A stretch of 49,192 nucleotides of DNA from an uncultured Clostridium sp. GTDB lineage: Bacteria > Bacillota > Clostridia > TANB77 > CAG-508. The DNA lies in contig CAKNNA010000011.1 of the NCBI GenBank assembly GCA_930989765.1, positions 1-49,192 of the forward strand. Direction: 5' to 3'. Under the pieces are notes generated by a model. That model saw only the letters and a program-made list of their open reading frames with translations. It did not search any database and was not told the DNA's origin. This document shows positions 19,632 through 30,080 of this stretch, one piece after another; the first letter of the stretch is position 1, and each line of letters begins with the position of its first letter. Made by a program: the position numbers and the translations under genes.

Positions 19632-20642
19632 ATGTTAAATGATAGAAAGAAAAAGGTATTGCAAGCAATAGTAGAAGAATATGTAAATACAGCAGAACCT
19701 GTAAGTTCTACATCATTAACAAACCGAAATGAATTAAACTACAGTAGTGCAACAATAAGAAATGAAATGGCAGACTTAGAAAAATCAGGATACTTAGAAA
19801 AAACACACACATCAAGTGGAAGAGTCCCATCAGAAAAGGGATACAGATACTATGTAGATGAATTATTAAGAGATGATAATATAAGTCTAGAAGAAATAAA
19901 ATACATAAGCGACAAGCTAGAAGCCAAAGTAAATGAAATAGAAGATTTAACAAAAATTACAACAACAACAATATCTGAAATTACGCACTACACAACTGTA
20001 GCAATCGGGCCAGGAGCAGAAAACCAACTAATACAAGAAATAAAATTTGTATTACTAGGACCAAGAATGTTAATGGCAATAATCTTAACAACTCAAGGAA
20101 TGGTAAAAGAAACAATAATAAAATTTGATGAAGATATAACAGAAAAACAAGTAGAAACAATAAATTACATGTTCAATAACAAATTAAAAGGAAAACCACT
20201 AGAAATAATAGATATACCACTTGAGAAATACCTAATAAATGAAATGAAATACAGTGTAAAAGTAATAAAACCAATAATAGAACAAATAAGAAAAGTAATA
20301 AATGAAGAAAGAACAGTATATCTAGAAGGAGCAAACAGAGCATTTGACCTGCCAGAGTTTAACAGCCTAGAGGTAGCAAAAAACTTCGTAAACATAATAG
20401 ATGAAAAAGAATTAGTAGCAGATGTATTAGATTCTGGTTTTGCAAAAGACATAAATGTATATATAGGAGATGAAAACGAAAAAGAAGAGTTAAAAGATTT
20501 TAGTGTAATAACATTTAAACACAAAGTTGGAGACAAAGATTTAGGAACAATAGGAATAATAGGTCCTAAAAGAATGGATTATTCAAAGGTAATATCAGTA
20601 ATGAAATATATAAATAAAAAATTAAAAGACAAAGATGTTTAA
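19632..20642 (+). CDS. hrcA: heat-inducible transcription repressor HrcA
   Basis: Repressor of class I heat-shock genes. N-terminal winged helix, with YVNTAEPVSSTSL and SSATIRNEMADLEKSGYL followed by THTSSGRVPSEKGYRYYVD, is canonical. C-terminal domain with GIIGPKRMDYSKVISVM. 336 aa. First gene of the operon, next to its own CIRCE operator. Confidence 0.97.
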   Translation: MLNDRKKKVLQAIVEEYVNTAEPVSSTSLTNRNELNYSSATIRNEMADLEKSGYLEKTHTSSGRVPSEKGYRYYVDELLRDDNISLEEIKYISDKLEAKVNEIEDLTKITTTTISEITHYTTVAIGPGAENQLIQEIKFVLLGPRMLMAIILTTQGMVKETIIKFDEDITEKQVETINYMFNNKLKGKPLEIIDIPLEKYLINEMKYSVKVIKPIIEQIRKVINEERTVYLEGANRAFDLPEFNSLEVAKNFVNIIDEKELVADVLDSGFAKDINVYIGDENEKEELKDFSVITFKHKVGDKDLGTIGIIGPKRMDYSKVISVMKYINKKLKDKDV

Positions 20643-20693
20643 ATAAAATAGTTAAATAAAAATTTTTAATATAAAAAAGAAAGAAGGTACAAA

Positions 20694-21215
20694 ATGGCAG
20701 AAGATATAAAACAAAAAAATAATGAAAAAGATCAGCAAGAAGAAGTTCAAGAAACAAAAAAAGTAACTTCTGAAAAAGAAGATTTAAAACAAATTAAAGC
20801 TGAATTAGAAGATATTACAGACAGATACAAAAGAGTTTTAGCAGAATTCGAAAACTCAAAAAAAAGAAATCAGAAAGAAAGAGAAAACTTATACAATTCA
20901 ATTTTAAGTGACATAATAGAAATGATTTTACCAATTTTAGATAACTTAGAAAATGCAGCAAAAGTAGAAACAAAAGATGAAGAATACAAAAAAGGAATTG
21001 AACTTGTACTAAAACAATTCCAAGATACATTAAAATCAAAAGGAGTAGAGGAAATAAAGGCACTTGGAGAAACTTTTGATCCAGAGCTTCATGAAGCTGT
21101 AAGTAGTGTGCAAGACCCTGAAAAGAAAGAAAAGGAAATAGTACAAGAATATAGAAAAGGATATAAAATTGGAACTAAAGTTATTAGACATTCTATGGTA
21201 GTAGTAGCAAATTAA
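20694..21215 (+). CDS. grpE: nucleotide exchange factor GrpE
   Basis: Exchange factor for DnaK. Charged, coiled-coil N-terminal half (about residues 1-60), then FENSKKRNQKERENLY, and the C-terminal wing with EEIKALGETFDPELHEAV and the end GYKIGTKVIRHSMVVVAN. 173 aa. 51 bases after hrcA. Confidence 0.96.
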   Translation: MAEDIKQKNNEKDQQEEVQETKKVTSEKEDLKQIKAELEDITDRYKRVLAEFENSKKRNQKERENLYNSILSDIIEMILPILDNLENAAKVETKDEEYKKGIELVLKQFQDTLKSKGVEEIKALGETFDPELHEAVSSVQDPEKKEKEIVQEYRKGYKIGTKVIRHSMVVVAN

Positions 21216-21231
21216 GCAAAAGTAAAAGAGA

Positions 21232-21370
21232 AATGTCTATGTATGCAATTAATGGAACATTAAGTATAATTGTTAATTTTTTTCTAGAATTTTATGTATT
21301 GTACTTGGTATAATAATTCAATCTGGAGTAATGTGGTTATTAAGTTTATTTATGTCTATATTATATTAAA
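21232..21370 (+). pseudogene. possible remnant of a small membrane-protein gene between grpE and dnaK
   Basis: Between grpE and dnaK one frame starts MSMYAINGTLSIIVNFF and stops early. A second frame encodes the hydrophobic stretch VLGIIIQSGVMWLLSLFMS before TAA. Together they look like one short membrane protein broken by a small indel, but it may be chance in AT-rich DNA. No CGG codon is at the break, so the CGGA rule cannot repair it. Confidence 0.25.
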
Positions 21371-21403
21371 AACTTAAATAATAGTTTGGTGAAGATTATT
21401 TAA

Positions 21404-23329
<1,926 letters not shown>

Positions 23330-23336
23330 AAAAAGA

Positions 23337-23369
23337 GGGATTAAAGGGATGTTCCCTTAATCCCTTTAA
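23337..23369 (+). terminator. hairpin between dnaK and dnaJ
   Basis: GGGATTAAAGGGA pairs with TCCCTTAATCCC around TGT, followed by TTTAAAAAA. It resembles an attenuating terminator or an mRNA-stabilising hairpin that would lower dnaJ relative to dnaK. Confidence 0.75.
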
Positions 23370-23389
23370 AAAATAAGGAGAATGAAACT

Positions 23390-24556
23390 ATGGCGACAAA
23401 AAGAGATTATTACGAAGTTTTAGGAGTTAATAAAGATGCAACAGATGATGAATTAAAAAAAGCATATAGGAAACTTGCTAAAAAATATCATCCTGATGCA
23501 AACCCAGATAACAAAGAAGAAGCAGAAGCTAAATTTAAAGAAGTAAATGAAGCATATGAAACTTTATCTGATCCACAAAAAAGAAGAATGTATGACCAAT
23601 TTGGACCAGATGGACCACAAGGCTTTGGAGGAGGAGCAGGAGGTCCTTTTGGTGGTCAAAATGGATATTATTCATATTCTAGTTCTGGATTTGATGGATT
23701 TGGGGACTTTGGAGATTTAGGAGATATTTTCTCTTCATTTTTTGGTGGAGGTTTTGGAAGACAATCTTCAAGAAAACAAAATGGACCAAGGAAAGGTGCA
23801 GATTTAAATTTACGAATGGACATATCATTTGAGGAGTCATATTTAGGTGTAGAAAAAGAAATAGTAATAAACAGAAACGAGAAATGTCCAAATTGTCATG
23901 GAACAGGAGCAAGACCGGGAACAAGTCCAATTAAATGTCCTGAATGTAAAGGAACAGGTCAAGTAAAACAAGTGCAAAATACAATACTTGGTCAAGTACA
24001 AACTACTAGAACATGTAATACTTGCCATGGAACAGGAGAAATTATAAATGAGCCTTGTGATATATGTAAAGGAAGAGGTACAGTTAGAAAGCAACCAAAA
24101 ATAAGAGTAAAAATCCCAGCTGGAATTGACGATAATCAAACAGTAGTACTAAGAAATGAAGGAGATCCAGGAGAAAAAGGTGGACCAAATGGAGATTTAT
24201 ATATTACAGTAAGAATAAAAAAACACAGTATTTTCAAAAGAAATGGAAACTCAGTTTTATGTGATGTGCCAATAACAATAACACAAGCAACACTCGGTGC
24301 CGAACTTGAAATACCAATGGTAGATGGAACTAAAGAAAAATATAAAATACCAGAAGGAACACAAACAGGAACAAAATTTGTAATTAAAAATAAAGGTTTT
24401 AAAGTTGTAAATTCATCTTCACAAGGAGACTTTATATTTACAGTAAATGTTCAAACTCCAAAAAAACTTACAAAAGAGCAAAGAGAATTATTAGTAGAGC
24501 TTGCAAAAACAATGAACGAACAGCCACCTATTAAAAAATGGGGAATATTTGGATAA
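23390..24556 (+). CDS. dnaJ: chaperone DnaJ
   Basis: Hsp40 co-chaperone. J domain with HPD ([19 protein letters not shown]), a glycine- and phenylalanine-rich linker (about residues 72-130), four CxxCxGxG zinc motifs ([32 protein letters not shown]) and C-terminal substrate domains. 388 aa. AAGGAG precedes the ATG. Confidence 0.98.
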   Translation: MATKRDYYEVLGVNKDATDDELKKAYRKLAKKYHPDANPDNKEEAEAKFKEVNEAYETLSDPQKRRMYDQFGPDGPQGFGGGAGGPFGGQNGYYSYSSSGFDGFGDFGDLGDIFSSFFGGGFGRQSSRKQNGPRKGADLNLRMDISFEESYLGVEKEIVINRNEKCPNCHGTGARPGTSPIKCPECKGTGQVKQVQNTILGQVQTTRTCNTCHGTGEIINEPCDICKGRGTVRKQPKIRVKIPAGIDDNQTVVLRNEGDPGEKGGPNGDLYITVRIKKHSIFKRNGNSVLCDVPITITQATLGAELEIPMVDGTKEKYKIPEGTQTGTKFVIKNKGFKVVNSSSQGDFIFTVNVQTPKKLTKEQRELLVELAKTMNEQPPIKKWGIFG

Positions 24557-24649
24557 TGAACTTTAGGGAACTTTAGGGACGTTCCTTAAAGTTCAGAGAA
24601 ATTTCAAAGAATTTTTGGTGAACTTTAAGGAACGTCCCCAAAGTTCAAA
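24556..24649. repeat. palindromic repeat family B, double copy
   Basis: Copies of the palindrome GAACTTTAGGGACGTTCC with its inverted partner AAGTTC, first at 24556-24594 (with an extra half copy) and again in slightly different form at 24619-24649. The same unit is found at 25375 and 34125. It fills the dnaJ-ruvC gap. Confidence 0.75.
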
Positions 24650-24680
24650 AAATTTTATATACTAATCTAGACAAGTTTGT

Positions 24681-24724
24681 AAAAAAGCCAATGTTATAAT
24701 TAAAAATAGTTATTGGCTTTTTTA
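24681..24724 (+). terminator. terminator after dnaJ
   Basis: AAAAAGCCAAT and ATTGGCTTTTTT are perfect arms around an AT-rich loop, ending in T-rich DNA. It closes the heat-shock operon. Confidence 0.85.
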
Positions 24725-24871
24725 TGATGTTAGAAAATAAATATTAAATTAACTTTATAAATTAATTAAAACAGATATATTAAAACAGGATAATTTATTA
24801 TTAATAATTACTTGAATAAATATTTTTTTATGATATAATAAAACAAAAGTTCAAATGAAAAAGAGGTAAAT

Positions 24872-25357
24872 ATGAGAGTATTAGGAGTAGACCCAGGGTT
24901 TGCTATAACAGGATATAGTATAGTAGACTATATAGGAAATAAATTTAATTTAGTAATATCAGGAGCAATACTAACAGAAGCCAAAACATCATTTCCATTA
25001 AGGCTAGAAAAAATCAATAAAGAATTAGACAATATAATAAAAAGCTATGAGCCAAATGCAATGGCAATAGAAGAATTATTTTTTAATAATAATGCAAAAA
25101 CCGCAATAAATGTAGCACAAGCAAGAGGAGTAATACTAATGACAGCAAGACAAAATAATTTAGATATATATGAATACACACCTCTTCAAGTAAAGCAAGC
25201 AGTAACAGGATATGGTAGAGCAGATAAATTACAAGTGCAAAGAATGGTAAAAATGATATTAAATGAAGAAAAATTACCCAAACTAGATGATATTACAGAC
25301 AGTATGGCAATGGCAATATGTCATGCACATTCATGCAAATTTGTACAAAAATTATAG
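24872..25357 (+). CDS. ruvC: Holliday junction resolvase RuvC
   Basis: Cuts Holliday junctions as a dimer with RuvAB. 161 aa. Acidic active-site residues D7 (LGVDPGF), E67/E68 (AIEELFF) and the C-terminal cluster D139/D140/D143 (KLDDITDSMA). AAGAGG precedes the ATG. ruvA and ruvB are not in the window. Confidence 0.96.
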   Translation: MRVLGVDPGFAITGYSIVDYIGNKFNLVISGAILTEAKTSFPLRLEKINKELDNIIKSYEPNAMAIEELFFNNNAKTAINVAQARGVILMTARQNNLDIYEYTPLQVKQAVTGYGRADKLQVQRMVKMILNEEKLPKLDDITDSMAMAICHAHSCKFVQKL

Positions 25358-25374
25358 GCTATGTGCTATTTTTT

Positions 25375-25404
25375 GTGAACTTTAAGGAATGTCCCCAAAG
25401 TTCA
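25375..25404. repeat. palindromic repeat family B, single copy
   Basis: GTGAACTTTAAGGAATGTCC followed by CCAAAGTTC, nearly identical to the 24619-24649 copy. It lies between ruvC and holA. Confidence 0.7.
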
Positions 25405-25434
25405 AGTGCGTTTATTATAGAGGAGTGATAATCT

Positions 25435-26457
25435 TTGCAATTATTCGAAAATGTAGAAAAAGAATTAAAAAACGGTAAAATAAATAGTATATATCTTTTT
25501 TATGGAGAAGAGCAATATTTAATAGAAACTGCCGTGAAAAGAATAAAAAACATATTTGGTGAATGTATAAAAGGAATAAATTATATATTAATAGATGAAA
25601 CAAATATAACTGAGTTAATTTCTGATATAGAAACACCAAGTTTCGGATATCAAAAAAAATTAATAGTAGTGAAAAATTCTAATTTATTTAAAAAAGAGGG
25701 AAAAAGGAAGTCTTCGGAACTTTCAAATTTCAAAGAAAAACTTGGAAAATATATTATGCAAAATATGGATATAATAAGCGAAAGTGTTATATTAGTTTTT
25801 ATGGAGCAAGAAGTAGAAAAGCAAGAATTATTACAAATAATAGATAAAAATGGGGTAGTATGTAAAGTAGACTATCAAAAACCAATAACTTTAATACCTA
25901 GAATAAAAGAAATTTGTAGAATGTATAATGTTACAATAGAAAATAGTGAAGTACAATATTTTATAGAGAATGTTGGAACAAAATTGCAAGATATAATAAA
26001 TGAAATTAGAAAATTAATAGAATATGTAGGAAATGGTGGAAAAATACAAAAAGAAGATATAGACAAGTTATCAACTAAAAATTTAGAAAGTGTAATATTT
26101 GATTTAACAGATAATTTGGGAAAAAGAAACATAAAAGAAAGTATAATAGTTCTAAAAAATTTAGTATATGAAAAAGAGCCAATACAAAAAATTTTAATAA
26201 CATTATATAATCATTTTAAAAGATTATATTTTACAAAGATTGCGTTAAAAAATAATAAAGATATAATATATGCATTAAGTTTAAAACCAAATCAAATATT
26301 TTTAGTAAACAAATACAAGCTTCAAGCAAAATATTTTCAAGAAGATGAATTAAAAAATATATTAAAATCTTTAATTGATTTAGATTATAATTATAAAAAT
26401 GGTTTAATAGATTTAAATATAGGCTTAGAAACAGTGTTATGTAGATATTGCTCATAA
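25435..26457 (+). CDS. holA: DNA polymerase III subunit delta
   Basis: Clamp-loader delta subunit that opens the beta clamp. 340 aa. N-terminal IYLFYGEEQYLIETAVKRIK, the degenerate P-loop region of HolA, and C-terminal collar helices. TTG start at 25435 after GGAGTGA; no ATG is near. Flanked by repeat B and an unrelated gene. Confidence 0.92.
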   Translation: MQLFENVEKELKNGKINSIYLFYGEEQYLIETAVKRIKNIFGECIKGINYILIDETNITELISDIETPSFGYQKKLIVVKNSNLFKKEGKRKSSELSNFKEKLGKYIMQNMDIISESVILVFMEQEVEKQELLQIIDKNGVVCKVDYQKPITLIPRIKEICRMYNVTIENSEVQYFIENVGTKLQDIINEIRKLIEYVGNGGKIQKEDIDKLSTKNLESVIFDLTDNLGKRNIKESIIVLKNLVYEKEPIQKILITLYNHFKRLYFTKIALKNNKDIIYALSLKPNQIFLVNKYKLQAKYFQEDELKNILKSLIDLDYNYKNGLIDLNIGLETVLCRYCS

Positions 26458-26513
26458 TTATATAAACAATGTTTTGGAAAATATTTAATCTATATTGTAA
26501 AAAAGAGGTTATT

Positions 26514-27623
26514 ATGAGTAATTATGAAGAACAAAATATAATAAGAATACTACAAGAGCTAAAAAATATAGAAGAAAAAGAAAAAATAGAAATAAGAAAA
26601 AAAATTTACTATATTTATAGAAGAATGGGGGAAATATATTCATACAAAGAAGAATTTAGTTTAGCTCCACAAAGGACTTATGATGAGCATATAAATAAAA
26701 TAAATATAGCAAGAGAGGGAGTAACAGAAGATGGTAAAGCTTTATGTATTGATATGAATAAAGCAGTAGTCAAAGCCCTAAGAATGATAGGAGTAAATGC
26801 TAATATTGTATATGTAAATGACAGAAATCCGCTATCACATGCAGATGGATGTTTTGAGACTGAAGGAGAATATTATTTTTTTAATTTAACATCAGATATT
26901 ATGAGAATACAAACAGGAATGCAAGTAAAAAATTTTGCTATTCCTCAAGAAATGATAAAAGAAAAATTGGAAAAATTATATTCTAAAAATGGAATAGTAT
27001 ATTTATATAGGATGATTGAGCAAAATGATGGAAAGAAATTTTCTGAAATTCCTAAGCAACAAATAGAAAAATGGGATGATGAATTTGGATTTTCATATAA
27101 AGGAATATATACAGATGAAATATTAGAAATGATAAAAAAAGAATGTGCTGATGAGAAACTAATGCAAGAATTTTTTGAAACTGATAAACAAGATGAAATA
27201 GTTCAAAAAAAATTTGACTTTTTCATGGAATATGTAGGAATAATAAAAGCAAATCATAGTAAAAGCATGGGAAATGATGAAGCACTTAATTACTATGTAA
27301 AATTAGGAAAAAGTGTTTTTACAAAAGATGAAATTATGAATTATATAGAGATTTATAGTGGTTTTTCAGAAAATCAAGGAAAAAGAACTCATCAAAGTAT
27401 TATTTTAATAAAAAAAGAAAATGAAGATATATATTATATATATAATCAAGAACTTCAAAAATATATACAAATTGCAGAAGAAGAATTGCTAAAAAAGCCA
27501 ATTTTTAATTATAATAATATAAATGAGATAGAAACTTTTTCTTTATTTATAGAAAAAAATAAAAAAAGATTAAACGAAAAGATAAATAATAAAGAAGAGA
27601 CATTTAAAGATGAAAGAGAGTAA
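26514..27623 (+). CDS. transglutaminase-like cysteine protein, unknown role
   Basis: Not a gene I can name. About 369 aa, no signal peptide or membrane helix. The middle (about residues 65-125) has the order Cys (DGKALCIDMNKAVVKAL), His (NPLSHADGCFE) and Asp (YYFFNLTSD) expected of a transglutaminase or papain-like fold. The C-terminal part (about 260-350) looks like a second small domain. Start ATG 26514 behind AAAGAGG is preferred over 26469. The fold is inference from the residue order; substrate unknown. Confidence 0.6.
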   Translation: MSNYEEQNIIRILQELKNIEEKEKIEIRKKIYYIYRRMGEIYSYKEEFSLAPQRTYDEHINKINIAREGVTEDGKALCIDMNKAVVKALRMIGVNANIVYVNDRNPLSHADGCFETEGEYYFFNLTSDIMRIQTGMQVKNFAIPQEMIKEKLEKLYSKNGIVYLYRMIEQNDGKKFSEIPKQQIEKWDDEFGFSYKGIYTDEILEMIKKECADEKLMQEFFETDKQDEIVQKKFDFFMEYVGIIKANHSKSMGNDEALNYYVKLGKSVFTKDEIMNYIEIYSGFSENQGKRTHQSIILIKKENEDIYYIYNQELQKYIQIAEEELLKKPIFNYNNINEIETFSLFIEKNKKRLNEKINNKEETFKDERE

Positions 27624-27718
27624 GATCTTGATTCTTTATGTCTTTTTTCTGTTTATATGTATAAAAATTCTAAAATTGCTAAAAATAGTTTTAACAAAAA
27701 CTATAGTAGGTGATTAAA

Positions 27719-28411
27719 ATGAAAACTAAAAATATAAGAAAAATAGTATTAATTTTATTTACAATTTTTATTTTAGCAGTTGCTTTTTTTTATATTTTTT
27801 TTAAGAATAATGAAGCTATTGCACTATCTAAATATGGCTCTAGAGGAAGTGAAGTAACTCAAATACAAACAAAATTAAAAAGATGGGGATATTATAATGG
27901 TAATATAGATGGAATATTTGGAAGTCAAACTCTAGAAGCAGTTAAATATTTTCAAAGAAAAAATGGATTAACAGTAGATGGAATAGCAGGACCTGCAACT
28001 TTAAAAGCAATGGGAATATATTCATCTAATTCAAGTAGTAGTGGCACATCGTCTACCAATTCAAATGATCTCAATTTGCTTGCAAGAGTAGTATATGCAG
28101 AAGCAAGAGGAGAGCCATATACAGGGCAAGTAGCGGTTGCAGCAGTTACATTAAATAGAGTAAAAAGTAGCTCATTTCCAAATACTTTAGCAGGAGTAGT
28201 ATATCAATCAGGTGCATATGATGCAGTTACAGATGGACAGATAAATTTATCACCAGATTCAACAGCAAAAAAAGCTGCACAAGATGCATTAAATGGATGG
28301 GATCCAAGTTATGGTGCAATATATTATTTTAACCCAAAAACAGCGACGAATAAGTGGATATGGTCAAGACCTGTTACTGTTACAATAGGTAATCATAGAT
28401 TTTGCAAATGA
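27719..28411 (+). CDS. sleB: SleB-like spore cortex-lytic / cell wall hydrolase
   Basis: Probable N-acetylmuramic-lactam-specific lytic enzyme of germination. N-terminal membrane anchor or signal (about residues 7-28), a peptidoglycan-binding repeat (GSRGSEVTQIQTKLKRWGYY to DGIAGPATL), a serine-rich linker, then the SleB-type catalytic domain (NLLARVVYAEARGEPYTGQ, with the key Glu in YAEARGE) ending GNHRFCK. About 230 aa. ATG 27719 behind AGGTGA. It implies a spore former; whether it is SleB or a paralogue cannot be told here. Confidence 0.88.
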   Translation: MKTKNIRKIVLILFTIFILAVAFFYIFFKNNEAIALSKYGSRGSEVTQIQTKLKRWGYYNGNIDGIFGSQTLEAVKYFQRKNGLTVDGIAGPATLKAMGIYSSNSSSSGTSSTNSNDLNLLARVVYAEARGEPYTGQVAVAAVTLNRVKSSSFPNTLAGVVYQSGAYDAVTDGQINLSPDSTAKKAAQDALNGWDPSYGAIYYFNPKTATNKWIWSRPVTVTIGNHRFCK

Positions 28412-28516
28412 TATAGTATAATTGAAGTTGTATAAATTTTATAAATTCTATTTTTAAATAGGATGAAAAATGTAAAAAATTATGTAAAATTGTCGAACAA
28501 AAAAGTGTAAAGATGC

Positions 28517-28545
28517 TTGAAAACTTTTAAAATATGTGGTATAAT
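28517..28545 (+). promoter_or_regulatory. promoter of the three-paralogue cassette
   Basis: TTGAAA, 17 bases, TGTGG then TATAAT at 28540-28545. A small hairpin with arms ATATCCTT and AAGGATAT follows in the leader (about 28569-28594). Upstream of the first cassette gene. Confidence 0.75.
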
Positions 28546-28615
28546 AAATTATTATAATAAGTATTAAAAAATATCCTTGTATTTTAAGGATATACACAAA
28601 TGAGGAGGAAAATAT

Positions 28616-28945
28616 ATGAGCGATTTAAAAATCATCACTTGTAAGGAAGAATTTGTTGTATCTAAAGAAAAAGTTGAAGAACAACTTCGGAAAATAAGCA
28701 TGTTTGAAAAAGGAGTAATTATGACAGGAATATTAAACTCTTGGAAAGATATTTCCTGTATATCAATCTCAGAACATATGGATGATAAAAATCGTCCAGC
28801 AGGATTTATTCCTTGGATAATCAGCATGGAAAGGAAATCAGATCCATTGGAGGATATAATTTATATTCCGACAACTAACAGATATATTTTATTAAGGAAG
28901 TTGTTTTATAAACTTTATAAAAAGGAGGATATAACAATATTATGA
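28616..28945 (+). CDS. cassette paralogue 1, unknown function, uses CGG as Arg
   Basis: 109-aa protein I do not recognise. Shares layout with the two following genes: a lysine-rich helix (about 15-45), a beta-like segment, and a conserved FIPWII motif near residue 63 with DIIYI and a C-terminal hydrophobic helix. No signal peptide. In-frame CGG at 28688 (Leu-Arg-Lys). If read as CGGA=Gly with a +1 shift, translation would stop two codons later, so this gene needs CGG as Arg. Codon choice (AGG, CCG, AAG, ATC) differs from neighbours, suggesting transfer. Strong GAGGAGG upstream. Confidence 0.8.
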   Translation: MSDLKIITCKEEFVVSKEKVEEQLRKISMFEKGVIMTGILNSWKDISCISISEHMDDKNRPAGFIPWIISMERKSDPLEDIIYIPTTNRYILLRKLFYKLYKKEDITIL

Positions 28946-29235
28946 TGTTACAAGTTATGAGAGATGGAAAAGTATTTGAGTGTGACAAAGAGGTACTGAG
29001 AAAAAAAATAGATCAAGTGCGGAACGAGCAGACGGATTTAATTGCAAAGCGTTTGATTGACATGTGGACAGATATAAAGCTATTAGAAATTGATAGTAAG
29101 GTATATCTTGAGGAGGAAGTTCCTTGGATAAAGGTTTATTTTGAAATCTCAGATCCGGAAATCATTTACATAGACAAATCCAGAAATACGCTCTTATTAG
29201 CTGTATTGTTGAATTTGTCTTCCTCAAAAAAGTAA
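28942..29235 (+). CDS. cassette paralogue 2, unknown function, uses CGG as Arg
   Basis: 97-aa paralogue of the previous gene: same helix, then EEEVPWIKVYF matching FIPWII, then IIYIDKSRN and a hydrophobic C-terminal helix. Starts ATG 28942 inside the stop of gene 1 (four-base overlap), behind AAAGGAGG, so translation is coupled. In-frame CGG at 29020 aligns with the CGG Arg of paralogue 1. A +1 shift there would end at TAA 29039. GC content and codons such as GCG, CAG and ACG are visibly unlike the host genes. Confidence 0.8.
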   Translation: MMLQVMRDGKVFECDKEVLRKKIDQVRNEQTDLIAKRLIDMWTDIKLLEIDSKVYLEEEVPWIKVYFEISDPEIIYIDKSRNTLLLAVLLNLSSSKK

Positions 29236-29236
29236 A

Positions 29237-29277
29237 ACAAAGGAGGGGTTTAGCTTAAGCTTAACCTCTCCTTTGTT
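29237..29277 (+). terminator. long hairpin after cassette gene 2
   Basis: AACAAAGGAGGGGTT and AACCTCTCCTTTGTT are arms around a palindromic AGCTTAAGCT loop, with a G-U pair and one mismatch. No T-run follows, so it may be a processing hairpin rather than a true terminator. The rest of the 289-base gap holds only the next promoter. Confidence 0.6.
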
Positions 29278-29433
29278 GGATAAAGAAAACCCCCTGTTCT
29301 GCAGGATATTATAAAAGCTTCTGAATATGAGTTCTAGCTACGAGTAAAAAATTCCTTTTCTTGATAGAATAAATGTGTTTTACTAACCGCAAATAAAAAT
29401 TAAAAAGAAATAAAAATTAAAAAGGAATAATAA

Positions 29434-29462
29434 TTGCACAATCACGAAAAAAATGATATAAT
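29434..29462 (+). promoter_or_regulatory. promoter of cassette gene 3
   Basis: TTGCAC, 17 bases, TATAAT at 29457-29462. AAAAGGAGG and the ATG of gene 3 follow about 50 bases later. Confidence 0.75.
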
Positions 29463-29524
29463 CAGCATATACAAAAATATTAACAAAAATTTTCAGCTAT
29501 TGAAAATCAAAAGGAGGAAATTTT

Positions 29525-29842
29525 ATGTCACGGAAAAATATTGAAATAATTTTTTTCGGAGCAGATTCAAAAGTAGGAGAAAGAAGACTGATAGACAGAG
29601 AAAAATTTATCTATCAAATGGAAGGACTAAAAAGAGGTTTTATTAATGACAACGAAGTTGCGACTAAATTCTTAGATAAAATTGAAGAAATAGTAACTAT
29701 AGAAATTGATGAAGAAATTTATAAGACCCAAGATGTACCATTCGTAATTATATGGACAGAAGAAAATGAAAGAAAAGTACTTAAAATACGGAGAAACAAC
29801 CAAATTATCTGGTCCATTCTTTTAGGATATCGAATCCTATAA
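29525..29842 (+). CDS. cassette paralogue 3, unknown function, uses CGG as Arg twice
   Basis: 105-aa relative of the two genes upstream: IDREKFIYQMEGL helix, then TQDVPFVIIW matching the PWI motif, then a C-terminal hydrophobic helix. In-frame CGG at codon 3 (29531) and codon 89 (29789). A +1 shift at codon 3 would stop after eight codons. Own promoter; a terminator follows. Function unknown; tandem paralogues with individual signals suggest an accessory cassette. Confidence 0.8.
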   Translation: MSRKNIEIIFFGADSKVGERRLIDREKFIYQMEGLKRGFINDNEVATKFLDKIEEIVTIEIDEEIYKTQDVPFVIIWTEENERKVLKIRRNNQIIWSILLGYRIL

Positions 29843-29919
29843 TACTATTAAAAAAATTTCACTTCTTATTGTATAGAAATTTTTAAAAATCAAATAAATT
29901 TCGAATACAATGAAAAAAA

Positions 29920-29949
29920 GAGGACGTTTCTTAAAAAAGTGACGTCCTC
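29920..29949 (+). terminator. terminator after the cassette
   Basis: GAGGACGT and ACGTCCTC are perfect arms with an A-rich upstream and short T-rich downstream tract. Confidence 0.65.
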
Positions 29950-29966
29950 AAATTTAAAATGTCAAA

Positions 29967-30063
29967 TGTCCAAGCGGTGATGTCCAAACGGTGACAGTCC
30001 CCAAAAGGACAAAAAGGAAAAAAATGCAAAAATGTCCAAATGGTGACTGTCCCCAAATGGACA
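29967..30063. repeat. REP-like palindromic repeat, family A copy 2
   Basis: GGTGACAGTCCCCAAAAGGA and its partner GGTGACTGTCCCCAAATGGA around the same A-rich core as at 14561. It ends at the ribosome binding site of dnaE. Confidence 0.8.
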
Positions 30064-30080
30064 AAGAGGAGGAACTCTAA

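Noticed and set aside
29237..29277. oriT or attachment site at the hairpin after cassette gene 2
   Set aside because: No relaxase or integrase nearby and no nick-like sequence; a hairpin at the end of a transcript is simpler.
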